A stretch of 64,000 nt of DNA from Sphagnum magellanicum (taxonomy: Eukaryota; Streptophyta; Sphagnopsida; Sphagnales; Sphagnaceae): the NCBI GenBank assembly GCA_021904315.1, contig CM038915.1, positions 13,516,001-13,580,000 on the forward strand, written 5' to 3'. Made by a program: the position numbers and the translations under genes. The first letter of the stretch is position 1; each line of letters begins with the position of its first letter. Below, piece after piece: positions 41,053 to 52,807 of the stretch. The notes beneath the pieces are model-generated. The model did not search any database and was not told the DNA's origin. It saw only the letters and a list, made by a program, of their open reading frames with translations.

Positions 41053-42025
41053 TATCACAACCCTAGCTTTGGGCTCGCGACCAAGGCAAAGGGGTTGCAA
41101 GGTTGCGGGCCAAGAGAGAGGAAGCCCAGGAGTCAAGGCAAAGGCATTGCAAGGGTGCGAGCCAAGAGGAAGCCGGGGAGTCACATCACATACTCCCGAG
41201 AGTGTAAGAAGTGTGAGGGAGTGTGAGGGAGTGAACACTCACACTCCCAAGGCAACTCCCACTTTGGGAGATGGAGTCCTGGTGGACTCCCAAAATTTCA
41301 GAGAGCAATTGTAGGGGTCAAAACTCAATGGCTTGCGACGTTTTTTATATCATTGGAAAGCTCTTGAAACGTAGATGTTTGAAATGGGCTCGCATTGCTC
41401 ATTTGGACATCTGAAACACAAGTTATGGCCAAAAGAAGGGCCGGGAGTCAAATTACCAGTTTGACTCCCGACCACAAAAAGTCGAGAATTGACTCGATTT
41501 ACTTAGCTTCAGGGGGCATGCCACACATCGTTGGAAAGCTCTTGATGAGAGCTACAACTTTGCTTTAGATTGCACCTCAATCGGAGGTCTGCTCACAAAG
41601 TTATGGGGCTCCAAAGTCGCGTGAGTCCCAACTGGCGGGATTTCGGGACTCCCATTCGGGAGTCCCAGAAAAAGAGCCATTTGGATGTAGCCTTTGTGGA
41701 GAGTTGCAGAGTATACTATAAGGGGGAAGGTGGTGGCTTCCCCCAAGTCCGGGCCGTGGTGGGTCTTGTGTGTCCGTGTTGCCCGTGGCTCGTCCTAGCA
41801 CCAAGGGTGCTCCAACTATGCACTAACCACTTTGTGTGGGTTGTGTGCAGGCCCGTGTGAGTGAGTGAAGCTTGTCAACTCTTCCTAGTCCCATCCCGGA
41901 GCTCCAACACGCCCCTCTACCCGTCAAAGTGTTGTGAGCTAGGGAGCGTGCTCCGACTCTTCCTTCTTCCGCTGCTTTCTACTTGGGCTCACATTTGAGT
42001 CCTTTAAAGAGTTGGGAGTGCGTCA
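41053..42025 (+). mobile_element. Solo LTR, GC-rich copy (retrotransposon remnant, plus orientation)
   Basis: The 973-bp block stands out by its GC content. It begins TATCACAACCCT, a G-to-A form of the TGTCACGACC start of the other copy, and ends GAGTGCGTCA. The flanks GAAAC (41,048-41,052) and AAAAC (42,026-42,030) fit a 5-bp target duplication with one mismatch. ACTATAAGGGGGAAGG at about 41,714-41,729 is a probable LTR TATA box. Inside are two related segments starting TTGGAAAGCTCTTG (41,354 and 41,531) and a doublet with CAAGGCAAAGG near 41,082 and 41,135, so the LTR has internal duplications absent or worn in the other copy. No gag or pol frame is attached. Confidence 0.75.
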
Positions 42026-42030
42026 AAAAC

Positions 42031-45000
42031 CGATGATAAGTTGCCTAGAAGTAATACGGTAATAAATTTAACCCATTAATTATTATTTTTTAATACAAAA
42101 ACTAACCTTTCCATTCCACACTACCACCCACTACATCCTTCAATTTTAATTGAGGTGGATCATCATCTTCATTTGTGACAAACACTAAACTATTACAAAA
42201 ACCTTCCATGATTTCACCAAGTTACACTTGAAACCACATCCCAACTTCAATGACATTGCCATGGTGCACACATGTTTGCCCACTAATCCATGATATCAGT
42301 TCCATGTTGCAATAATATTTTATTTAACAAGATTAATGTAAAAATTTGAATCCCCCATCTAAAATTGCACATCCACAACATCTTGTACAACTTAACATTA
42401 TCATGGATCAATATCAAATGAGTTTAATTGAACCCATAATGATTATTCTAATGTCTGAACTTCACCAAATGTACCAACCAACTATTGCCCAATCTCACCT
42501 CTTTTTCAATTTGTAATACTTTGATTACAATAAAACATGCCCATGTGTTAACATTACTTCAAGTTACAAGTATGGTCTTCCTCTTTTTACTTTATCATCC
42601 CGTCATTTCCCATCAACCCCACCATCAATTTATTGGTTAATGTTGGCTACCATGAACAACACTTGTTTGTTTTAGTAACATCAAATCATCACGAGTCCCA
42701 AAATGATTAGCCATCCTAAGGTGTACAAACTTTTGTTTCACCTTTGTCACACTTAATAGTTGTGGCCCCAATCTACATTATTGTAGCAATTTCCTAGGAG
42801 CTATACTAGAATTTTTTAAAAATTATAATTGTGTTGTAAACAACATTAGCAAACATGCTATTTGGACAAACTTCATTATTCACATTAAAAAGGTGCAAAT
42901 GATTTGTTACTGCATAAATACAACTATTTGTTTGAATCGCCTACCACTATTATTGTGATTATGATCTTGAGATTTCATCATGTCGTCCATGAAGTATTGT
43001 CGTCTTTAATACCATGCCCCACCTCATCTTGCTAAGGGTTTAAGGTTGTATCCATTTCTACAGGGTGTACCCCCATTATTGTAATAGGATTTGCCCCAAC
43101 TACTATAATATGGTTTGCCCCAAGTCTTCATGTTCTTGGAATAACCTTCACACATATCGATCTTGTATCATTCACCCTTGGAATTGTATTTTTTAGAATT
43201 TTAGTCATGATGGATTTGATGCCTTAAATAATGGCTGCTTTTAAGACCTTTTCAACATGCCCAATCATTTTCAGTAGTTTTGGTTCAATTGCTCAAATTT
43301 GGGTAAAAAGAACAGCCAAATATGACCCTTGCCACAATTGCATGCAATTCCCCAACAATTAATAACAACTATTGAACAATATTGTTTGTTATCCCACATG
43401 AATATGCCTTTCCACATCTATTTAGTTTACAAATTGTGGGCACTCATTCGATTTTGGTTACCAACAAAGTCCAATTATGTACCTACAATTGATTATGATA
43501 ACGATGAACTTCGATAGGTCTCCATTTTTTGTAACCCAATAAGATCCTAAAACCTAATCGCACCCACTCACAATAAAACGTTAACAACAATATACATAGA
43601 AACTAGGGGTTGAAAGTGAAAACATCCCAATTTTACTTTGGCCTTAGCTTTCCCCCCATGTCCATATTTACTAACATTCATGATTGCATTTCTTGCATTT
43701 GTTAATTGATCTGTCATTTTTTTAGTTTTTTGTTTAAACCAATATGCCACTAGATTTGTCCATTAGTTTGCATCCACACCCAAAGTGCATGTTGCAACCC
43801 CATTCTTTTTATATCATTTTTTTAAGCCAAACTTGTTTAGATTTCATGAAATGTTTTATACAATATTTGAAACCATGTGCATTTAGCTCATGATTCATGA
43901 TAACCATATTAAACTAATGTGGTACAAGCCCTCGAAGTGTATTATCCCATTCATTATTTCCATAGCATGCCCCATATATCTTTTGCTTATGTCATCTCCA
44001 TTTTGTAAAATGGCAATAAGACCCTCCACCTTCAAACCTTCATTGGTTGTGGGAATGGTTGTTGATTGGGACCTTGCACATATTTGAACTTTTGTTTAAC
44101 CTACACCAATTATATGGTCCTCTAGTGGCTACATATATTATATAAAATCTAAACTTAATTTAGTTTTGGGGTTGATTATTCAAGCACATACCTTAATAAC
44201 AATTATGCTAGCGTCCTTGCTAACCTCCATGTTGTTCCAATTGTTCGTAAACCCAAAATGTGTTGGGCATTTTTGTTGTCCATAAGTTGATTTCCATGGT
44301 TGCCCACCATAACTTAATGTCAAGCCCCTTTGTTTGTGAGGGAGTTTTCTTTCTACTAGGTCGAAAAAGTGAGTTCCCCCTTCACCCTTTATGCAAGGTT
44401 GGTGGTACAAACTCTCCTTGCATTTGGTTTTTTGTTTCACCAAATCCGCATACATATCAACAATTCTTTAATGAACTTAATTATTACTACCTTTTGTAGA
44501 TAATAAGTTCACATACAAATGTATTCCCCAAAAAGGTATTCCTCATTTTGCACATCCATTTCAATGTAATAATCTTTGGGGTTAATTAATTCATTCACAT
44601 CCATAATCATTGATGATGATGTATCCCTTGGAGACCATCATATCCCACATGTTGTAAAATTTTTAATCCAATCTCCATTGCACAATAGTTTTTTAAACAT
44701 CTTCATATGCAATAAGGATTTTCCATGATTATCATTCAATTAAACCAAAATTGACAAAACCTTGTCTTTTTGTCAATGAATTACGTAATGATTAATCAAC
44801 AAGACACAATAGTAGCAAATTGTGGCAACAATATATGAATGACCAACTAGTTATAAGATAACAAAACAATATTGTGGTGTTAACATCTTAAAAAGTCTAA
44901 AATGTACGTTTAATAATCAATGATGTATATAACAATGAGTAGATACCTTGAAATTCTTATTGATTTTTTGCAATTCTTCTAAGTGTATATAGGTCCAATT

Positions 45001-47779
45001 CAAAGGATTAATCAACATACATCCACAAGGAATTTGGTTGTTGATAGAACACCCAACCTCCCACATGAAATTCACATAAAAGGATTTGTTGTCAAGGATA
45101 CATTTATAGCTTTTGATACAACATTGAAACCAAATAGTCTTATCGCATCAAGGCTTGATAACCTAACCAAGTGTGGAAATATTCATCCACAAGTTATTGT
45201 CCTTTTAGGTTTTTAACCTATTGATGACAAAAGGATTGGATGTATGTGCGTATAACCTTAAATGGGATCAAAATGTAAATGTGCCACTTAGGAAAGCACA
45301 TTCTTTTGCTTCAACAAACAAACACCATGATTAAGTTATATGTTATTTGATAATATTAATAATATTAATATAGGTTCAAAACAAGTTGAAGGATTGTTTG
45401 TCAACCCATTAAATAGAAATACCCAAATAGAAAGTGTTTTGGACCCAACTATTAGTTTATTGACACTACATGAAAAACAAATGGAAGTGGGGACAACACA
45501 CTTTATTACCGCATCATAAATTTGGCATGCAATGAATTAATGAAGGTTTTGCGAAGTTTATTGATTCATAGGTTTGTACATTTTACACACAAATATCATG
45601 TGTTGCAAACAAGTTTGACACATGGATAAATGTGTTGATGAATGAAGTACGAACTTATGAATGAATGAATGTACATAACTTTTGTATCTTCTTATAATTA
45701 TATGTCAAATGTGTTTTCAATGTAGGATATTAGTGCATCAAACATTCAAATTATGAATGAACAAATTTTGCACTATTTCCATCACTAAGTTGTGAAATGT
45801 TAAATTTGCGATGTGATTTGTATGTTGTTACATACAATATAAATGCACCAAGTGAATGTGTCTAGCGATTGGAGGATGAACACAAGACTTGTGGCAAGTG
45901 GCCATGGTTGTTATTAGAGAACATTTATATTAACAAACAAAAGTCATTTTTATCAAACTAGAATAACATGGAATATCCTTTTGGCAATATTATATGTAAC
46001 ACATCTTTGAGGAATAAAATGGACAAAAAAACAAACTTGTTTACCATCAATTCATAATGAATGCTAGTGACTACCAACCACTATTCCCATTGACTACATC
46101 AGCACTTAATGTATAAATAAATATATAAGGTGATATGTTCAAAATTGAAACCAACAATTTTGTGCAAAATTTTACAACATGCCATTCTCTAACTTGTAGA
46201 AGCAAAATGAATTTTCATTCATGACATTATCTATTTAATTCAATGAATATGACTATTAGGAAAAACATGTTTAGCTCCTACCACGTTATCACATTTGATC
46301 CCTTTATAGAAAGGTTGGAGAATAAACAAGATGGATTCAAGTTGTTAATTGGAATATATTGGAACTTTACAATGTAAGATGCTAAAACAATTATGCCTTA
46401 TTACCATAATAACTACTACCAATCACAAATTAATCATAATTGCAGCATTACACTTTAATGATCCAAGATTAAAAAAAAAATTGATAATGTAAATTTTTTC
46501 CCTATTAATCATTTCAACATAATAGGCCAAGAACACATTAAGCTAAAAAGGACGATTTGGATATAACAAAAGTAGGATAAGGTAATTAAATTGGCTAGAA
46601 TGAAGCTTGGAGTAAAGCAAATCAATATTTTGTTGAAAAAGCTGGATTTGTAAAAGAAAAGAATGCAATTAAACAATCCTCCCAAGATGATGTCGAGGGG
46701 GCTATTGTAACAAATGTTAAAACAACTCAACATTTCAACGATGTAACGATGTTGAAGTTGATTTACAAAAGCTAGATAAATTTATAGAATGTGATGCACA
46801 AGAAATTGCTACCCTTTCACAAGTTGCAACTTATGTGAAGTGCCCACATTAGGTATTCAACACAACTAATGGGCTATTATTATAGACATATATATACTTA
46901 ATTCTATAAAGGTCAAGCATGGTGGAGACGGAGTATAAGAAGTTGTTTCACCATAAAATTTAGAAATAGCAACCATCCAACATAATGAAGATAATGATAC
47001 ATTCTATAATGACGAAATTAAGAATGAAGATGTCTTGTTAAAAGTTGCGACATTATGTTATATATCTTTTTGTGTGTAACTTGTTGATATCATGTATTGA
47101 TGAATTTTAGTTGGGGTGGATGAAAACAAGTCAAAATAATATGCATGAGACGATAAAAAAAAAACCTATGATAAGTAAACATTGTATCAGTTCACACAAA
47201 ACCAAACTTAACACAAACATAATGAACATGGTCATAAGTCTATCAATGTCATTTTCAAAGTACCTTACCATCAACTCATCATGTGTACATTTACTACAAG
47301 GTTTAAATTCCCTACACATGAAGGAAAATGACAAAAGTGGCCTATGTTATGTTGTCAATGATGTAATTTTACTAAAACTAGGAACATCCCATATTCATGG
47401 AATTGAGCAAATTCGGAATGTAGATTCATGTAAAAGTTTTTTTATGTAGTTTTAAACAACAAAACAAGTCTAGGAACAACATCACATTCCTTTGAACTTA
47501 ATGTTTGTATAATAATATTACATTCAAAACATGATTCTTGAATTCTTCAAGAGGTTTCAATGACCCAATAGTCTAATAGTGGTACAAATTAAATCAAAAC
47601 GTTGTAGTATCACTTTTGCACACTAGTACAAAAGTGGGGTGTAATTCACTAACTTGAATCACTATGGGACCTTAAAAATGAAATAAATTCATTGCATTTT
47701 ACTTATTACACCATTGTTAAAGTTATTTCACTCTAATATCACTATGTAAACATTGTGTTTCATTATTAGTTGACATAAT
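42031..47779. other. AT-rich desert with occasional coding-like fragments
   Basis: No intact gene was found. Between about 44,980 and 47,450 several short frames on the plus strand read as ordinary protein text for 40-110 codons (44,983-45,216 and 47,111-47,449, for example) and are then broken by stops. They may be the remains of an old transposon or retroelement, but no conserved domain was recognised. Confidence 0.4.
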
Positions 47780-49150
47780 TCACTATTATAATTTACTATG
47801 GTAAATATGTTTATTTTTATGTGATTGTTTTAAATACCTTATGTTATTTTATGACATACCTTATATTATTTTAGGTTACCTTAGTTATTCTAACTTATAC
47901 CCTAAGTTCATATAAATTATTATAGGTTATTATAAATTATTATACCTTAAACTATTATATGTTATTCTACTTTAAAATATCACAACTAACTTATTATAGG
48001 TTTTTTACTTTAAGTTATTTTAAATTAAATTATTCAACTAACCTTAAACTATACCTTAGGTTATTTTATTTTATGTTAATATATGTTATTTCAAGTTATA
48101 CTTTAGATTATTCAAGGTTATTATATTTTATGTTAATATAAGTTATTTTATCTTAAGTATAACAATTTAAAATAATATAAAATATAATCTAATGACCTGA
48201 GATAAAATAATCCAGAATAGTTAATAATAGCTTATGAAAAATAATTTATAATGACATACAATAAAATAATTACTAATCACCTATGATAATATAACCTAAA
48301 ATATCCAATAATAATTTATGATAAATTAGCCACCAATAGTCGTAATATAATTTAAAATAACAAAAAATAACCACTAATAAGATAATCATTAATGGTTTAC
48401 AATAGAATAGTCAACAATAACCATCGATAACCATTAATAACCACTAATATCCACCAATAGCCATTAATAAAATAACCATTAATAAAATAACCACTAATAA
48501 TCACTAATAAAACAACCATTAATAGCCATAATAACAATTAATAAAATAACCATTAATAGCCACCAATACAATAATTATCAATAACCATTAATAAAATATC
48601 TACCAAAAGTCATTAATAAAATAACCATTAATAACCACCAATAAAATAATCATTAATAGCCACCAATAGAATATGCATTAATAACCACTAATAGAATAAC
48701 CAACAATAACCACTATACTAATAACCATTAATAAAAAATATATGCATTAATTGAATATGCACCAATACCCACGAATAGAATAACCAACAATAGTTTCACA
48801 TAACCAAAAATAACTTAATATGAAATAACTTATAATAATTATAAATAACCTAAAATGAGATAACCTAAAATAGGCAAAAATAACATAAAATAACGAAAAA
48901 AATTATATAGTCGAAAATAGCCTAAGGTGAAATACCATAAAATAGCCAAAAATAACATAAAATAGTAAAAAATAACTTAAAATAATAAAAAATAACATAG
49001 GGTGAAATAATTTTGAATAACAAAAAATATTAAGAATAGCCATAAATAACCATGAATAATGTAAGGTGAAATAACTTAGAACAATGAAAAGTAGCCCTAA
49101 AATAATTGAAAATAGCCTAACATAGGTAGTATTATTATATTAACAAAAAT
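47780..49150. repeat. AT-rich satellite with strand switch near 48,160
   Basis: From about 47,780 to 48,160 the plus strand is full of TTATTTTA- and GGTTATT-type units, including a roughly 62-bp unit containing TTTTATGTTAATAT that is repeated at 48,066 and 48,125. From about 48,170 to 49,130 the same family appears as its complement: AATAACC, AATAAAATAACC and AACCTAAAATA units, with a dense AATAACCATTAATAAAATAACC array at about 48,400-48,740. The two halves are thus inverted relative to each other. It has no gene and no CRISPR-like constant spacer pattern. Confidence 0.75.
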
Positions 49151-49414
49151 ATTATCCATTTATTAAACTTTTTTTTTCAAAAAAATGGTCATTGAAATGT
49201 TATTGAATAATGATATTTTAAAAAAATTGTTCAAATGATTTTACACTTTCAAAAAGAAATAAATGTAATTATGTACATTATTGAAAAAAATAAATTAAAT
49301 CATTTCATTTGGACAAAATCTTAATAAAATATGAATGTTCAAATTTTTTATTTTTATAATGTTTAAAATGAAGTATTTAATAAATAGAATGTAATGTAAT
49401 ACATTATCACAACA

Positions 49415-49480
49415 AGTGTGGTGGTTTGATGGTAAAGGTGTTTGCTTTCGTCCTAGAGGTTAAAGGATCAAAGTTTAGAA
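49415..49480 (+). repeat. tRNA-like / SINE-head-like sequence
   Basis: TGGTTTGATGG at 49,422-49,432 resembles a pol III A box, and GGATCAAAGTT at about 49,465-49,475 resembles a B box (GGTTCRANNCC) after C-to-T changes, about 40 bp apart. The spacing and the text TTTCGTCCTAGAGGTTAAAGG look like a tRNA-derived SINE head. It does not fold cleanly enough to be called a tRNA gene. The tail and target duplication were not identified. Confidence 0.4.
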
Positions 49481-50529
49481 ATAGTGTGTTTGTGGTCAAT
49501 AGTTGTAAGTTGACAGAATATTATCTTATGTAATTCCTTAAAGTAGGTGCCTATTTAAGTTGATTGCATGGCCTATGTACCTAGGCTAGGTATTAAACCT
49601 AACATAGGTAATGACACATGTTAATAATTCATTGGCTGAAAATCATGAAATTATCAATACTATTAAATATTACATTAAATATTAATCATTTAAATTTAAT
49701 TGATTTCCATGTTGCCTGATTAATTAAGTAGCAAGTGAAATGGTTTGGTAAATTTGTATTTCATTAGAAAATAACCTTGTTTCATTAGGTACTAGTGGAC
49801 AATTTCACTATTTGTAGGAATTGGTCGCCATTCATTGGGGGGTTGATTGGTTTCACCATGGTAAAAATGTCTAAATTCATTCAAAAAGAAGTGAAACCTA
49901 GAATGAACTAGGGCACATTTTGGTGTAGTGGCGAAAACAACCAAAATAAACAATTATCAATTCATACATCAAAAGATCACAAGCAATGTTGTTATAATGA
50001 CATTGTTTTTTTCTTGTTGTACAAAAAAGAAAAACAGTGATTTGAAATAAATTGATGATGGAATTTTTTTGTTTTTTTTTCCCATGTGTATTATGTTTAA
50101 AACTATTGAACTTGTAATCTTTGTGGCTTAAGTTTTTTGATTGGTTAGGGCTTTTTATGGTTTGTGAAAGGCTTCTTACACAACAACCTTGCTGGTTGTT
50201 GAAATTGTTAGATATTATTGATTTCTTGTGATTTTATCAATTGGTGTGAAGATCTGGAAATGGTTATGCTAATTCAATGATTGATACAATTTAATTGATT
50301 CAATATGTACACAAATGGATTACTAACAATGGGTTTTGTAGGGGTCCAAGTAAAGGACAATGATTATAATTTGAATAATTTAACATCAAACCCTTTACAA
50401 GGAGACAATACATCTAAAGCTTGTGGATTAACAAAAAGGACTAGGTATATGCATTCACAATGTCAACATCAAATTCATTGGATCCTTTCATTAACTTAAA
50501 ATTAGAGTTTGGACTTGTTCATTCAAGCA
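49481..50529. other. Intergenic DNA after the SINE-like fragment
   Basis: AT-rich with no gene recognised. Sequence after 49,480 may be the body of the SINE-like element; CCTAGGCTAGG near 49,580 recalls similar CCTAGG-rich text near 6,820-6,840. Confidence 0.4.
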
Positions 50530-51170
50530 ATATTTAAAGGCATAATTAAAATATTTGTCATTGCCCATATAAGGGTATTGACTTGAAAAATTATGTTTTA
50601 GGTTGTTTCGAAGGTATTGCACAAAGTTATAACAATCCATATCATGTGAAATATCCCCATTAGGGTATTTCATTAAGTTGTCAAAGGATGATTTTCATTA
50701 TGATGAAGGTATTACAAACTTAATGTAAATGTCCAAGGAATATGAAACTTTTCTTCAATTTTGGTGCATTTTATTGTATGGTCTACTCAAGTTTTAATTA
50801 AACAACTAGGTCTTGATTTAGCAATTTGATTTGCTTATTTTATTGGTGTACTTTAAACATTGTGGATTAGATTTATAAATATTATGTTCATATAATTATT
50901 TATGTTGTTTAACATTATGGTCAACATGATGAAGGTATTGCTTACACACCAAACCTTTGGGGTTGGAAATAAAATCAATGTCAACATGATAAGGGTATGG
51001 CACAAAATGATTAAACTTTGGGTGGATAATAATGGGGGTATTGTTTGTACACTAAACCCTTGGTATTGAAATGAGAATATTGTACACAATGATGAAAGTT
51101 GGGAGGATTAAAATGAAAGTATTTCCTACACACAAGTGGTTAGGAACATGGGTGTATGAAGGTATTGTTA
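50530..51170. repeat. Worn tandem array with GAAGGTATTG / ACACCAAACC motifs
   Basis: Related phrases recur at irregular spacing of roughly 60-100 bp: AGGGTATT near 50,573 and 50,655, CATGATGAAGG near 50,927, CATGATAAGG near 50,985, AAGGTATTGCTTACACACCAAACC near 50,934 (first 20 bases), GGGTATTGTTTGTACACTAA near 51,034. It looks like an old, diverged minisatellite. Confidence 0.45.
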
Positions 51171-51969
51171 CTTCAAAAATTAAAATTAAAAACCCAAACA
51201 ATTGTGATATTAGATGACAAAAAAAAAAAAAAACCCCCCACCAACCGTCTTGGGAATGTGGGGAAAATCCGAAAAAGAAATAGTTAAATTGATCACCTTG
51301 GGGAGGAATAAATGGTATAACTAATTGTAATTGTTCATCTACATTGTTTGGATTGGAAACATTTTTTTCTATGAACTAACACTTATTTCAACTTGATCTT
51401 CTAACATAGATGCCATTGGTTCATTTGTTGCACCATGCATTAGTCCATCAACCATCACCAAAATTATCCCATCCATGGTTGGTGGAAGTTGAGTCTATTC
51501 CAACCTTGTGTGAGGTGCCATTTTAATCAATGTAACAACCATAACAAAAACAAAAACAACACCCATTGCAATCTTAAACATAATGCATCATAAACAATGT
51601 ATAGGGTTTAGTTGTACAATTCAAGGTTTATAGTTGAAGAGGACAATAGGAGGAAAAGAGGAGGTAGAGAAACAAAATAAACACAAAAAACCAACAAAAC
51701 AAGACAAAACAAAAAAGCCCAAAATAATATAATCACAAATAAACATAAAAATAGAAAGATTAATAAATTTTTTTAAAAATAATTTAAAAAACACACAAAA
51801 GAAAGAAAAAGAACATGAAAATGGAAACATAGATTTTTTTAAAAACTGAAAAAGCTTACAAATAAAAAAATAAACCCAAAAAATATATAACAATTTTGTG
51901 ATGGGTTTTGATCCTATTTCTTTTTCACTTGACAAGTAGACTAGCAAGTACTTTAGTTGTACACTTTAT
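51171..51969. other. AT-rich intergenic DNA before the PLATZ-like locus
   Basis: A poly-A/poly-C junction lies near 51,219-51,240 and the stretch 51,640-51,900 is A-rich on the plus strand. No gene was recognised; an open frame of 108 codons on the minus strand is low-complexity Phe/Leu-rich text and was not accepted. Confidence 0.5.
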
Positions 51970-52807
51970 TATGCTCATGGCTGGCGTAGTGCAGAAGAGC
52001 TCTGGCAGAGCTTCGACGTCATGACTCATGTCCAGCAGCTCTCGACAGACCTGTAAGCTGGCGAATTTCTCTTGCATATCCTAGTGCACCTTCCTGAACA
52101 TATCAACTCTTAACATGAATGTCAACCAAAGGCATTCGAAGCTATAGGATCTGCGTGTACTAGGCCCTAGTTCTAATTCCAGGCAAAGCGACTCAAGATC
52201 AGTGCTGATCCAGGACTGCAACTTGTTGCGGCTCTTTCGATAATTCCGCCGTCTTCAAGAGCTTTGCAATTTTAAGATTCTAATTAGGAGAATTCATATT
52301 TACCAATCATCTTCCTCATATTTCTGAACCTGCTCGAATTACCCGAGGCATACAATCACCAGTACTAGCTAAACAGGATCATGTATCAAGGATCTAGAGT
52401 CCAACTAGCGATAGCCAACCGAGCACATCAATGGACATCCTTAGGTGGCCAGCATCTGATGCCAGCATGGAGAACTCACTCGCTCGAGTAGTAGTCGATG
52501 TTCATGAAACATGAGGATTGAATTAATGACGTTGGCGGCTGCGGGCAACTACTTACAAGCTCGGCAGCTCCGAATACAACCTGTGTGCTGGCAGCTCTAT
52601 ATAAACCCATCATACACTCATGCCTGAATGCCATACTACCCTTCGTGTTCAGGAATTTCTTCTGCTCCTCATTCGATTTGTGAATTGCACTGATAATCCG
52701 TTCAACAGCTTGTTGGATTGTTCTTGAGAATTTCAGCCATTCGGAGAGCTTATATTTCGAGTTCCTAATTTAAGGGGTTTCGCGTTGAGTCGACCTTTGC
52801 AGCAGCG
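51970..52807 (+). promoter_or_regulatory. Promoter and 5' leader of the PLATZ-like gene
   Basis: At about 51,970 the sequence changes abruptly from AT-rich repeat DNA to balanced composition that continues through the gene. TATATAAA at 52,598-52,605 is a good TATA box, which would place transcription start near 52,630 and give a 5' UTR of roughly 175 bases. No long open frame occurs in 51,970-52,800 on either strand, so this part is taken as upstream regulatory DNA. Confidence 0.55.

Noticed and set aside
39500..42030. A single full-length LTR retrotransposon bounded by the two LTRs
   Set aside because: The LTRs face opposite ways, each has its own flanking duplication, and the spacer has no gag or pol traces.
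48300..48790. CRISPR-like regularity of AATAACCATTAATAAAAT units
   Set aside because: Units touch each other with no unique spacers, and the DNA is plant nuclear; it is an AT satellite.
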